From JBFXAM01 sp050184295 (GTDB lineage Bacteria > Planctomycetota > Phycisphaerae > UBA1845 > Fen-1342), in the NCBI GenBank assembly GCA_050184295.1, contig JBFXAM010000007.1:1-64000 (forward strand): DNA of 64,000 nucleotides, read 5' to 3'. Made by a program: the position numbers and the translations under genes. This document shows positions 1-8,214 of this stretch, one piece after another (positions within the stretch are counted from its first letter, which is position 1; the number at the start of each line of letters is the position of its first letter). The notes beneath the pieces were generated by a model, which was not told where the DNA came from, ran no database searches, and saw only the letters and a program-made list of their open reading frames with translations.

Positions 1-337
<337 letters not shown>

Positions 338-347
338 CGCGGGAATG

Positions 348-1337
348 TTACTGGATGCGCAGGGCGCGCTGTAAGCGGAGCAGGTTGTCGCGGAGGCGCG
401 CTTCGTAGTCGTCCACGGGCGGCGGCGACTTCTGAAGCCGCGAGAGCGCGTCGAGTTCGAGCAGTGCGACGCCGGTCTCGCGCGCCAACTGGCGCGGCAC
501 ACGATCGGCGGCGCCGCGCTCGCAGATAATCGCGTCGACGGCGGCGGCGCGGATCTTGCGGATCTGCTCGCCGAGATCGCGCGGCGCGAGGTCTTCGCCT
601 TCGTGGCCGGGAAGGGTGGTGACGACGTCCAGCTTCAGGTCGCGCGTCAGGTACGCGAATGCCTCGGGGGCGGCGACCTTGCGATTCGCACACCGGGCGG
701 CGAGCGCCGCGATCTCGGCCGCGAGCGCGTTGAGCTGCTCGACATACGCGGCGCCGTTGCGCTCGTAGTCGGCGCGGCGCAGCGGATCGAGCTCGACAAG
801 CGCTTGCGTGAGCCGCTCGGTCATGCGGATCATCTCAGCCGGCGACATCCAGACGTGCGGGTTTCTTGAGATCGCATGATCGTGCGCCGCGTGGTCGTGG
901 TTGTGATCGCAGGCGTGGTCAGCGTCGAGCGTCCGGCAGGCCGTGCCCAGCTCGACGAAGCGCGCGTTCACCTGCGCGCGCACCGGATCGAGAAATGTCT
1001 CGAGCCCCAGGCCGATCGTGAGCACGATGTCGGCGGTTTCGAGCTTGCGGCGTTCGGCGGGGCTGAGGCTGTAGCCGTGGGGGCAGCCGGCGTTGGGGTT
1101 GAGCAGCAGCTCGACGGAGACGCCGGGTGTTTGGCCCGCGACCCGCTGCGCGAGCAGGTAGACGGGCGTGACGCTGCACAGGATGGCGCGGGTGGTCGGT
1201 GTCGGTGCGGGGCGCGATGCTGACGACTGCGCGACAAGCGCGGGGACGAGGGTCGCGATCAGCGCGGCGCCGGCGGTTGCGACGGCGAGTCGACGGTGTG
1301 TGCGGCGGGAGTGTGGAGTTGCGAGACGCTCGGACAC
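348..1337 (-). CDS. Periplasmic metal-binding protein of ABC importer (ZnuA/TroA family)
   Basis: Solute-binding lipoprotein or periplasmic protein of the cluster A-I type that captures Zn2+ or Mn2+ for the adjacent ABC ATPase. I chose the GTG at 1337 because GGGAG lies eight bases upstream; an open frame continues further upstream but is low-complexity and crosses the repeats. The 329-residue product has an N-terminal hydrophobic segment (about 18-36), then CPHGYS (His87), a His/Asp-rich loop at about 138-154 and NPHVW (His161). A later GHEGEDLAPRD supplies another likely ligand. The His-rich loop is typical of zinc-specific members, but selectivity cannot be proven from sequence. Confidence 0.85.
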   Translation of the reverse strand: MSERLATPHSRRTHRRLAVATAGAALIATLVPALVAQSSASRPAPTPTTRAILCSVTPVYLLAQRVAGQTPGVSVELLLNPNAGCPHGYSLSPAERRKLETADIVLTIGLGLETFLDPVRAQVNARFVELGTACRTLDADHACDHNHDHAAHDHAISRNPHVWMSPAEMIRMTERLTQALVELDPLRRADYERNGAAYVEQLNALAAEIAALAARCANRKVAAPEAFAYLTRDLKLDVVTTLPGHEGEDLAPRDLGEQIRKIRAAAVDAIICERGAADRVPRQLARETGVALLELDALSRLQKSPPPVDDYEARLRDNLLRLQRALRIQ

Positions 1338-1721
1338 GGCGAGTCTCCCGATTGTGCCGGGAGATGGTATCCGCGAACCCGGTCGCGACCAACGAGCGCC
1401 GCCCGTTCGCACGGGACGGCGTGAACTGGCGCTGCGGAAGCAACGTTCACGATCTTCGGCTGCGATGGTTGCGCCGCCCCTGCCGGCGGCGTCGGGCTGG
1501 GAGGGTGGTCCGGTCGACCCGCCCGTGGGTTTCCCGCAGCGCGGGGCGGGACGACCGTACCACCCAGCCATCAGCGGGCAGCTCACTCGCAACCAACCCG
1601 CAGCCACCCGGCATTCAGCGCGCAGCTTACTAGCAACCAACTCGAAGTCACCCGGCATTCAGCGGGCGGCTTACTCGCAACCAACCCGCAGCCACCCGGC
1701 GGCTTTCGGCGAGCTGCTGTG
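1338..1721. other. Intergenic region upstream of the metal-uptake operon
   Basis: This 384-base gap lies between two leftward transcription units. It should hold the promoter of the znuA-like gene (right-to-left), but I could not find a convincing -35/-10 pair or a clear Zur-type palindrome. The right half is occupied by the 44-bp repeats. No gene supported. Confidence 0.6.
1567..1698. repeat. 44-bp direct repeat, three copies
   Basis: Three head-to-tail copies of a 44-base unit start at 1567, 1611 and 1655. The two 3' copies both begin GCATTCAGCG. Copies differ at only a few positions, for example CTCACTCGC versus TTACTAGC. They fill most of the gap between the metal-uptake operon and the Gly/Pro-rich protein gene. 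The unit length is not a multiple of three and no convincing reading frame crosses it. Function unknown. Confidence 0.85.
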
Positions 1722-2801
1722 CTAGCGATCGTCGGCGGGGCCGCCGAGGATTCGCTGGAGGTGGCGCTGGATGAGCGTCTCGCGCTGCTGGCCGCGGCGT
1801 TCCATTTCGGTTCGGACGCGTTCGAGCTGTTGCTGGAGCATTCGGACTTCGGACTCCATGCGTTCGAGTTCGAGGCGCCGCAGCTCGGTGCGTACGTCGA
1901 ACTGTTGTTGAAGCAGGTGGTGCACGTCCTGGGCGAGCTTCTGGCGCTCGGCGTCCGTTCCCGGGCGGTCGCCGCGGGCGAGCGTGTCGACCACGCGACG
2001 AATCTGTTCGTCGATCTGCTGGTGGCGCTCCTGCGTTTCACGGATACGGGTCCGCATGGCGCGCATTTCTTCGGCCTGCTCGGGCGACGGTCGCGGCGGC
2101 CGATCACCGGGCGGGCCGCCGGGGCCGAACGGGCCACCGGGGCGGGGCGGATCGTCGAGATCAGGCGGGGCGCCGCCGGGGCGTCGGCCGTCGGGTCCGC
2201 CGAGACCGGGTCGACCCGGAGGCGGTCGGCGGCCGGGCGGCGGCCGCGCGCCGTCGTCGCGCGGGAGTTGGGGTTCGATTTTTTCAAGCGCGGCTTCGAG
2301 GTGCGGGATGATCGCATCGGCGAGCCAGTCCTCGAAGCGGTCGGGGGCGGCGTTGCGGACGCGGTCGACGCGGCGTGCGAGGTCTTCGTTTCGTTCGGCG
2401 ATCATGCGAATCAGCGGGTTGAAGCGCATGAGGGGTTCGCGACCGAATGCGCCGCGCGGACCGGGCGGGCCGCCTTCGAAGTCGCGGGGAGGCGGCGGGG
2501 GCGCACCGGGGCCGCCGGGGCGCTCGGCGCCTGGTCCGCGTCTGGGGCGCTCGCCGGGTGGGCCGCCGGGCCCGCCGGGTCGCGCGGGCGGCGGACCGCC
2601 GGGTGGTCCGGGCGGCGGGCGATCAAACGCACCCTCAGCCGGCGGATCGGCACTGTCGTCCCAGGCGATCACCAGCGCGGACGGCGCCGCGGCGGGGGAC
2701 TCGTCGGGCGCGGGCGGCGGATCGGCCGCGAGCGCGACACCGGCGGTCGCGAATGCAATGCCCGCGATCCAGAGCGAGCGGCGGATCATCGGGTTACGCA
2801 T
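1722..2801 (-). CDS. Exported Gly/Pro-rich protein with C-terminal coiled coil
   Basis: Unrecognised family. ATG at 2801 is chosen over an upstream GTG because AAGGAG sits eight bases before it. The 359-residue product starts with a clear signal peptide (residues 1-25, ending GVALA). A long Pro/Gly/Arg-rich stretch follows, with repeats such as PPGGPPPARPGG. A predicted helical, Glu/Arg/Gln-rich coiled coil occupies roughly the last 140 residues. It is the third gene of a leftward run behind an ECF sigma factor and its zinc-finger anti-sigma, so it may be a target or envelope sensor of that system (inference). The coiled coil resembles periplasmic stress-sensing helical proteins only in general character. 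Confidence 0.75.
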   Translation of the reverse strand: MRNPMIRRSLWIAGIAFATAGVALAADPPPAPDESPAAAPSALVIAWDDSADPPAEGAFDRPPPGPPGGPPPARPGGPGGPPGERPRRGPGAERPGGPGAPPPPPRDFEGGPPGPRGAFGREPLMRFNPLIRMIAERNEDLARRVDRVRNAAPDRFEDWLADAIIPHLEAALEKIEPQLPRDDGARPPPGRRPPPGRPGLGGPDGRRPGGAPPDLDDPPRPGGPFGPGGPPGDRPPRPSPEQAEEMRAMRTRIRETQERHQQIDEQIRRVVDTLARGDRPGTDAERQKLAQDVHHLLQQQFDVRTELRRLELERMESEVRMLQQQLERVRTEMERRGQQRETLIQRHLQRILGGPADDR

Positions 2802-2873
2802 GGCTGGCACTCCTTTGCGCCGGCTCGTCCGGCGAGCGCGGCGCGGAAGAACTCGGCGGGCGAACCGGCAAAC

Positions 2874-3422
2874 TCACGACGGCTCCGTCGACGCGCCCGG
2901 CACGTCCCAGTCGTCGTCGTCGGACCAGGGCAGCACGCTGTCGGCGGCGCGATTCAGTTCGACAAATGCGCGGACCTCGCGAATCTGCTCGCGCAGCGTC
3001 GCGATCGACTCGGCGACGGTCTCGGCGCTGACAACCGTGCGCACCGTTCGTGACGACGGCTCCACCGCGCGAAACGGCGCATAGAACGCCAGCAGCGCGA
3101 CCGCGGCCGCCGCGGCGCCCACCATCCCCCATACGGATCGTCGGCGCGCGGCGACCGGCACAACGACTTGTCGCAGCCGAGCGCGAATCGCACGGTCGAG
3201 TTCGCGGGTGAGCGGCTGCGGCGTGAGCAGCGGACGCAGGTCCTGCACGAGGTTCTGCGTGTCTGCAAGCATCGCGCGGCACACCGCGCACGTCGCGAGA
3301 TGCAGCTTCAGCGCCGGCGGCGCGGTCACGAACGACTCGTCGCCGCACGCAATGAGCACGAGGCTCGCGCGGACGGTGCTACACGCGTTGGGGTTGTGGT
3401 CGGCTGCGTTCATGCTGAACAC
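2874..3422 (-). CDS. Anti-sigma factor with zinc-finger (zf-HC2-like) domain
   Basis: Membrane protein likely to hold the neighbouring ECF sigma factor inactive. The cytoplasmic N-terminus carries HLATCAVC, i.e. His41-x3-Cys45-x2-Cys48, the ligand pattern of zinc-binding anti-sigma domains. A single hydrophobic helix follows at about residues 97-115, then a roughly 65-residue extracytoplasmic tail ending in an acidic WSDDDDWD stretch. The 182-residue reading uses GTG at 3422, which has GGGAG seven bases upstream and overlaps the end of the sigma gene by 44 bases; ATG at 3413 is an alternative. Overlap with the sigma gene indicates translational coupling and supports the partner assignment. 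Confidence 0.82.
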   Translation of the reverse strand: MFSMNAADHNPNACSTVRASLVLIACGDESFVTAPPALKLHLATCAVCRAMLADTQNLVQDLRPLLTPQPLTRELDRAIRARLRQVVVPVAARRRSVWGMVGAAAAAVALLAFYAPFRAVEPSSRTVRTVVSAETVAESIATLREQIREVRAFVELNRAADSVLPWSDDDDWDVPGASTEPS

Positions 3423-3945
3423 CCATTTGCTCCCGCAGGTTCTGCACCGCCGCGTGCATGCGAGACAGCGCGGTGCCGAGCGGTATCCCCAGCAGGCTCG
3501 CGATGTCCTCGAACCGCAATTCGCCCGAAAGCCGCAGGACCACGATCTCGCGTTGCTCGTGCGGCAGGTCGGCGACCGCGGCGCCGAGGGCGCGGCGTTG
3601 TTCGCGCGTCGTCAGTTCGTCGCCTGGTCCGTCAGCGGCGTCGGCCAGCTCGGCGAGGCGCTCGTCGGCGCCATAGTCGATCGACCGCCGCCGGATGCGA
3701 TCGCGGCACAGATTGCGCGCGATCGTGAACACGTACAGCTCCGGCCGGTCGCTCCGAAAAACCGCGTCGCAGTTCAGCGCGGCGCGGCAGAAGGACTCGG
3801 CGACGATCTCGTCGACGTCGGATCCAGGGCCGTGAAATCGGCGCACGTAGGCATACAGCCGCGGAGCGACGTGATGGACCAGCGCGTCGAGCCGGACGCG
3901 CTCGTCGGCGGTCAATGGTCGGATCGATTTCGGCGCCTCGTCCAT
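3379..3945 (-). CDS. ECF-type RNA polymerase sigma factor
   Basis: Alternative sigma factor of 188 residues, the normal ECF length. Sigma region 2 is seen in DVDEIVAESFCRA and YVFTIARNLCRDRIRRR (about residues 44-85). Region 4, with its helix-turn-helix, is LPHEQREIVVLRLSGE through LLGIPLGTALSRMHAAV (about 127-168). Linkers are short and there is no region 1 or 3. It overlaps the downstream anti-sigma gene, and only 12 bases separate it from the glycosyltransferase gene upstream on the same strand, so it may be read through from that gene or have its own promoter. Stimulus unknown. Confidence 0.92.
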   Translation of the reverse strand: MDEAPKSIRPLTADERVRLDALVHHVAPRLYAYVRRFHGPGSDVDEIVAESFCRAALNCDAVFRSDRPELYVFTIARNLCRDRIRRRSIDYGADERLAELADAADGPGDELTTREQRRALGAAVADLPHEQREIVVLRLSGELRFEDIASLLGIPLGTALSRMHAAVQNLREQMGVQHERSRPQPQRV

Positions 3946-3957
3946 TGGTCGCTCGAC

Positions 3958-5223
3958 TCAGAGTGGAAGACGCGCCGGCCGCGGAGTTATTCGCGCTGGA
4001 TGGTGGCAAGATGTTGCAAGTTCATCCCGGAGCAGTGTTTCCGGACGTTCGCCGGCGACGATTCGGCTCAGAATGGCGTGCATGCGGGTGAGAAAGTGGC
4101 TCCGGCCGAATGGGAGCGCGTGCTGATACAGCTCGTGCGGGTCGAAGTCGAACGCTTCCGAGCGTCGAATCGCCTCGATGAGGCTTTCCACGGCGGGTTC
4201 GCGAAAGAGCACGCCTGTGCGGCCATCCGTGATCGTCTCGCACGCGCCGCCGACGCCGAACGCGACCACGGGGCAGCCGTGCGCGAGCGCCTCGACGGGC
4301 ACGATTCCGAAGTCCTCTTCGCCGGGAAAGAGCAGGGCGGTGGCGCGCTGGAGGTGATCGTGAACGACGGCGTCGGGCTGCCAGCCGAGCCACTCGACGT
4401 GCGCGTTGGCGGCGTCGGCGCGGAGGCGGGCGACGTCCGGGCCTTCGCCAATCACCACGAGACGGCGGTCGAGCGCGCGGCAGGCGGCGACGGCGAGATC
4501 GAGCCGCTTGTACGGTGCGTGATAGCCGACGCACAGAAAGAAGGGCTCGCGCGCCCGTGGCGGCAAGGGTTCGATGGGCACCTGCACCCCGGGATGCACC
4601 ACGAGACTCTCGCGCTCGTAGGCGCGGCGGATGCGCTCCGCGACATGGCGTGAGTTCGCGAGAAAAAGCCCGACGCGGTCGGCGGCGGCGCGATCGACGC
4701 GGCGCAGGTACGCACTGAGCGGGCGCCACAACGGACGCAGCGGTGCGGGCAGCGTGGCGGCGTATTGCTCGGCGATCTGGGGCTCCCAGATGTAGCGCAT
4801 CGGCGAGTTGCAGTAGCACACGACCCTGCTGCGCGGGTCAGGCGTCATCGCCTTGGCGACGGCGGCGTCGGAGCACACGACCAGGTCCGCCGCCGGCAGC
4901 CGCAGGCGGCGTGCGGCGTGCGGCATGAGCGGCAGGAGCATGGGATAGCGGCGGGTCGCGCCGGGAATCCGTTGCAGAAACGACGTGAGCACGACCGGCG
5001 GCGGCAGCCCGGTCGGGTCGGTCGCCCACAGGTCGCGGATGCCCGCGGGGTCGTGAACGAGCGTGTAGATCGGGGCGGCGGGCACCAGCGAGCGGATCGC
5101 CGCGAGCACCTTTTCGCCGCCGCGAACGCGCACGAGCCATGGGTGCGTGAGCACCGCCGAGGCGTCGAGCGGCGGAACGGATTCGACGGCCATGGGGCTC
5201 AACGGTTCCTCTGGCTGCGCCAT
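3958..5223 (-). CDS. Glycosyltransferase family 4 (GT-B fold, mannosyltransferase-like)
   Basis: Retaining sugar transferase, probably acting on a lipid-linked or polysaccharide acceptor at the inner membrane. The 421-residue protein starts at ATG 5223; the open frame extends upstream but into the divergent promoter of the MoaD-MoaE gene. The N-terminal acceptor domain begins ASAVLTHPWLVRVRGGEKV. The C-terminal donor domain contains LCVGYHAPYKRLDLAV and the EX7E-type motif EEDFGIVPVEALAHG, typical of GT4. The conserved CYCNSPMRYIWE segment is common in mannosyltransferases of this family, but the donor cannot be fixed. It is the first gene of the leftward block containing the ECF pair. Confidence 0.88.
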   Translation of the reverse strand: MAQPEEPLSPMAVESVPPLDASAVLTHPWLVRVRGGEKVLAAIRSLVPAAPIYTLVHDPAGIRDLWATDPTGLPPPVVLTSFLQRIPGATRRYPMLLPLMPHAARRLRLPAADLVVCSDAAVAKAMTPDPRSRVVCYCNSPMRYIWEPQIAEQYAATLPAPLRPLWRPLSAYLRRVDRAAADRVGLFLANSRHVAERIRRAYERESLVVHPGVQVPIEPLPPRAREPFFLCVGYHAPYKRLDLAVAACRALDRRLVVIGEGPDVARLRADAANAHVEWLGWQPDAVVHDHLQRATALLFPGEEDFGIVPVEALAHGCPVVAFGVGGACETITDGRTGVLFREPAVESLIEAIRRSEAFDFDPHELYQHALPFGRSHFLTRMHAILSRIVAGERPETLLRDELATSCHHPARITPRPARLPL

Positions 5224-5283
5224 GCGCGGCGTTGCGGTGTCGCGTGGAATCGGCCGGCGCTCGGCGCGTGTCGTGATTGTCCT

Positions 5284-5312
5284 TTGTCGCACGCGCCGCC
5301 GCAACGTAGACT
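5284..5312 (+). promoter_or_regulatory. Probable sigma-70 promoter for the MoaD-MoaE fusion gene
   Basis: TTGTCG (5284-5289), 17 bases, then TAGACT (5307-5312). The -10 hexamer ends only eight bases before ATG 5321 and no Shine-Dalgarno is present, so transcription would start at or within a base or two of the start codon, giving a leaderless mRNA. Confidence 0.6.
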
Positions 5313-5320
5313 TTGTGCGC

Positions 5321-5998
5321 ATGGCGACGATCGAGATCACGGTGCTGGCGTTCGGCAGCGCGGTCGACGCGCTCGGGTGGGAAACGCGGGCGTTCACGCT
5401 GCCGGCGGGCGCAACGCTGGGCGAGTTGATCGACCGGCTTGCGGCGGGATCCGCGCGCGTCGCCGCGGCCCGGAACGTGCTCAAGTTCGCGGTGCAAGAG
5501 GAGTATGCGCTTCCGCCGCGCGTGCTTCGCGACGGCGACGAGGTGGCGGTGATTCCGCCGGTGTCGGGCGGGGCGGCGACGATCGTGCGACTGGTGCGGA
5601 CGCCGATCGACGCGGGGGCGCTGGCGGCGGAAATCGCGTTCGCGGGCGCGGGGGCGTTGGCGACGTTTGTGGGCGTCGTCCGGGCGGAGCAGTCCGCGGA
5701 CGGACGCGTGCTGACGGCGTTAGAATACAGTGGCTACGAGCCGATGGCCGAGCGCGAGATGCGCCGGCTCGCGGAAGCGAGCGTGGAGCGCGTTCCCGAA
5801 CAGCGGGTCGCGGTCGTGCATCGGCTGGGACGGCTGGCGATCGGCGAGGCGTCGGTTGCGGTCGTGGTGGCGGGACCGCATCGCGGCGCGGCGCTGGACG
5901 AGTGTCGGCGCCTGATCGACGAGCTGAAGGAGCACGTTCCGATCTTCAAACAGGAGGTCTGGAGCGCGGGGCCCGCGACGTGGGTGCGGAGTGTCTAG
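5321..5998 (+). CDS. moaDE: Molybdopterin synthase fusion: MoaD (small) + MoaE (large) subunit
   Basis: Molybdopterin synthase converts cyclic pyranopterin monophosphate to molybdopterin in cofactor biosynthesis. Both subunits are encoded as one 225-residue chain. Residues 1-85 form a MoaD/ThiS-like ubiquitin fold ending VAVIPPVSGG. A MoaE domain follows, with LATFVGVVRAEQSADGR, LEYSGYEPMAE, HRLGRLAIGEASVAVVV and the C-terminal VPIFKQEVW. In MoaD the terminal Gly-Gly must be free to be thiocarboxylated; here it is internal, so proteolysis after GG would be needed, as reported for mycobacterial MoaX. No moaA, moaB or moaC is in the window. ATG 5321 is preceded by a leaderless-type promoter. 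Confidence 0.92.
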   Translation: MATIEITVLAFGSAVDALGWETRAFTLPAGATLGELIDRLAAGSARVAAARNVLKFAVQEEYALPPRVLRDGDEVAVIPPVSGGAATIVRLVRTPIDAGALAAEIAFAGAGALATFVGVVRAEQSADGRVLTALEYSGYEPMAEREMRRLAEASVERVPEQRVAVVHRLGRLAIGEASVAVVVAGPHRGAALDECRRLIDELKEHVPIFKQEVWSAGPATWVRSV

Positions 5999-6093
5999 GT
6001 ACCGCTGGTTTTGACCGGCGTCTGCGCCGGTGCTGCAAACCGCTTGAATGGCGGTGGGCGGTCGGGTGATCAGAGAAAAGGGGGCACGAAACG

Positions 6094-7014
6094 ATGTGCA
6101 TGTGCCGCCTGGCGAATCGCTTCTACCGCGGCGCTCGCGAGCCCATCGCGATCGCCGCCCTGTCCTGCGTGTTGTTAGCCAGTGCGGCCTGCGACCGCGG
6201 CCCGGCGCCAGGCGCCGCCACCGACGCACCGCCGCCGCAAGGAGCGCCCGCGGTTGCCGGTGCGGCGGCGCCCGGCCCGGGCGAGACACCGGCTGAGCCG
6301 GCGCTGGCGCCACCGGTCGATCCGATCGTGGCGGAGTCGTCAACGTGGACGCGCGAGGACGCTGCCGCGAAGCTCGCGGATGACAAGCTCGCGGTGAGCG
6401 CGGCGGTGCGGCTCGTGCGTTTGTCGAGCGTGGGGCACGATGAGTGGCCTGATCCGCTGCCGATCGAGACTACGTTGCGGCTGCGCGTCGTGCGCTTGAG
6501 CGACGAGTTGTTCGGCGTGGGTGCGATCGTGGATGGCCGCGAGGCGACGCTTGGTCCGCCGCTGGCACTGCTGAGCGCGGCAGGCGAGCGGGAGAAGCTG
6601 CCGTGGACCGAGCGCGCGTGGACGTTGCACGTGTCGCACGATGCCGACATCTTTCCGCACTTGCTGGTTTCGCCGCGGCGCGTTGTGAACCTGGCGAACC
6701 GGGACAAGGCGGCGCTGGTGCTCAAGCGACCCGAGGGGCCTTTTTTTTCGCTGCGATTTCGCGAGGGTTATCCGTATCTGGCGTTGTGCCTGAGACCGGG
6801 TGCGGACGTGGTCGAACTGGCGGAGTATCGCTGGGATCCGTATGAGCTGTTATTCGCGGGTCCGGCGATCGACAAGCTGCCCGATCCGCCCGGCGGAAAA
6901 TATGAACTCGACCTGAAGCTGAGCAGCGGGCTGACGCCGCTGGGTGGAGAAGTCCCGCCGCCGCGCTCGCTCGAAAAACCAGAAGAGGACGAGGATCTGC
7001 CGCCGCCGTACTGA
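6094..7014 (+). CDS. Putative lipoprotein of unknown function
   Basis: Unrecognised 306-residue exported protein. ATG 6094 follows AGGGGG at about ten bases. Residues 16-33 form a signal peptide, IAIAALSCVLLASAAC, with Cys33 as a probable lipidation site, although the -3 Ser is non-classical. An Ala/Pro-rich linker (about 34-78) precedes a folded region of roughly 200 residues rich in beta-prone segments, such as ETTLRLRVVRLSDELFGVGA. The C-terminus is acidic and proline-rich. The codons for GPFFS contain eight consecutive T at about 6741-6748, an unusual homopolymer for this genome. Gene context (MoaD-MoaE before, endonuclease III after, same strand) does not suggest a role. Confidence 0.7.
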   Translation: MCMCRLANRFYRGAREPIAIAALSCVLLASAACDRGPAPGAATDAPPPQGAPAVAGAAAPGPGETPAEPALAPPVDPIVAESSTWTREDAAAKLADDKLAVSAAVRLVRLSSVGHDEWPDPLPIETTLRLRVVRLSDELFGVGAIVDGREATLGPPLALLSAAGEREKLPWTERAWTLHVSHDADIFPHLLVSPRRVVNLANRDKAALVLKRPEGPFFSLRFREGYPYLALCLRPGADVVELAEYRWDPYELLFAGPAIDKLPDPPGGKYELDLKLSSGLTPLGGEVPPPRSLEKPEEDEDLPPPY

Positions 7015-7022
7015 GCCACGGC

Positions 7023-7077
7023 TGAACGCGGACGGACCGAGGCCGAGCCGAATGCAGAATACAGAATGAAGCATGAT
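7023..7077. repeat. Heptameric GAATGCA-type repeat, copy 1
   Basis: From 7050 four consecutive seven-base units read GAATGCA, GAATACA, GAATGAA, GCATGAT; degenerate units extend back to about 7023. The repeat belongs to the same family as those at 16625 and 55568. It overlaps the first codons of the longest possible nth reading frame, which argues that nth really begins further downstream. Confidence 0.7.
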
Positions 7078-7932
7078 GGGCGCGATCGCTCCACTCCCGG
7101 TGCGGCTTCGCGCGTCGCGGGCGGCGACCGGGCGCCAGCACGCCGGCGGGGTTCGGTGACCGGCGTGGCGCGTTCCGGTCGCGTCACGGGCGGCACTTCG
7201 AGCGTCGCGACGAGCGGGAAGTCGACGCCTCGGCCGGTGCGGTTGCGGGTTCGCGAAAATGCCGCGGACCGTGCGGCGCGGGCGGGGCGACTGCTGGCGG
7301 CGTTGAAGCGGACCTATCCGGATGCGACGTGCGCGCTACATCACACGAGCGCGCTGGAGCTGCTGGTCGCGACGATTCTCTCTGCGCAATGCACGGATGA
7401 GCGCGTGAACCGGGTGACGCCGGCGCTCTTCGGGCGTTACCCGAACGCCGCCGCGTTCGCCGCCGCCGACGCCGCCGACCTTGAGGCGCTGATTCGATCC
7501 ACCGGCTTTTTTCGCAACAAGACGAAGAACCTCATCGGCATGGGGCGCGCGTTGTGCGAGCAGTTTGGCGGCGAGGTGCCCGCGTCGATGGACGCGCTGC
7601 TGACGCTGCCGGGCGTGGCGCGCAAGACCGCGAACTGCGTGCTGGGAACGTGGTTCGGACATCACGAAGGCATCGTCGTCGACACACACGTCGGTCGAAT
7701 CGCGCAGCGACTCGGCCTGCTGCGCACGGCGCGCGACGACAAGGACGCGGTGCGGATCGAGCAGGACCTCTTGGCGCTCGTGCCGCGCGACGACTGGGCG
7801 TGGTTCTCGCACGCGCTGATCGAGCACGGCCGGCGGCTTTGCACCGCGCGCAAGCCGCAGTGCGGCGTGTGTCCGCTGCGGGCGGATTGTCCGTCGGCGC
7901 AACGGCTGGGCGCCGCGAGTGCGAAGGCCTGA
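7066..7932 (+). CDS. nth: Endonuclease III (DNA glycosylase/AP lyase)
   Basis: Base-excision repair enzyme that removes oxidised pyrimidines and cleaves at the abasic site. The HhH-GPD fold is evident: LVATILSAQCTDERVN, the helix-hairpin-helix LPGVARKTANCVLG with the catalytic Lys, and VVDTHVGRIAQRLG with the catalytic Asp. The C-terminal [4Fe-4S] ligands follow the canonical spacing Cys-x6-Cys-x2-Cys-x5-Cys (CTARKPQCGVCPLRADC). The 288-residue reading from ATG 7066 has about 60 extra basic N-terminal residues, no Shine-Dalgarno, and begins inside an intergenic repeat. GTG 7157 or GTG 7237 may be the real start; a 7237 start would give the family's usual length. Confidence 0.93.
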   Translation: MKHDGRDRSTPGAASRVAGGDRAPARRRGSVTGVARSGRVTGGTSSVATSGKSTPRPVRLRVRENAADRAARAGRLLAALKRTYPDATCALHHTSALELLVATILSAQCTDERVNRVTPALFGRYPNAAAFAAADAADLEALIRSTGFFRNKTKNLIGMGRALCEQFGGEVPASMDALLTLPGVARKTANCVLGTWFGHHEGIVVDTHVGRIAQRLGLLRTARDDKDAVRIEQDLLALVPRDDWAWFSHALIEHGRRLCTARKPQCGVCPLRADCPSAQRLGAASAKA

Positions 7933-8214
7933 TCGCGTTGCGAATCGTGCGGCCCGCGCCGCATTATTGGCCGGATGCCGGGCCGCATGCTTGGCGGCAC
8001 ACTCGGGCGGCGCGCGGACGCATTTTCGGGCGTCGGCGTGTATTTTCACGCCGCGCTGACGCTTCCTCTTCACGAACTCACGAAACCGATCGTAGGCTCC
8101 CGTCGTAGTGGAATCGGCCGGGTGAATTCGCCGATGCGCGCGGGACGGCGGCGCTGCGCACCGGGGGTGCGGCGTCGGCCGCGGGACGATGCACGCTCAG
8201 TTGGAGATCGGACC

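Noticed and set aside
1567..1698. Possible CRISPR array or origin iterons
   Set aside because: The 44-bp units are directly adjacent without spacers and no replication or cas gene is nearby.
3208..4653. Long open frame on the plus strand over the sigma-factor and glycosyltransferase genes
   Set aside because: It is an antisense shadow of two well-recognised genes; composition is Arg/Val-rich, with no start signal or family motif.
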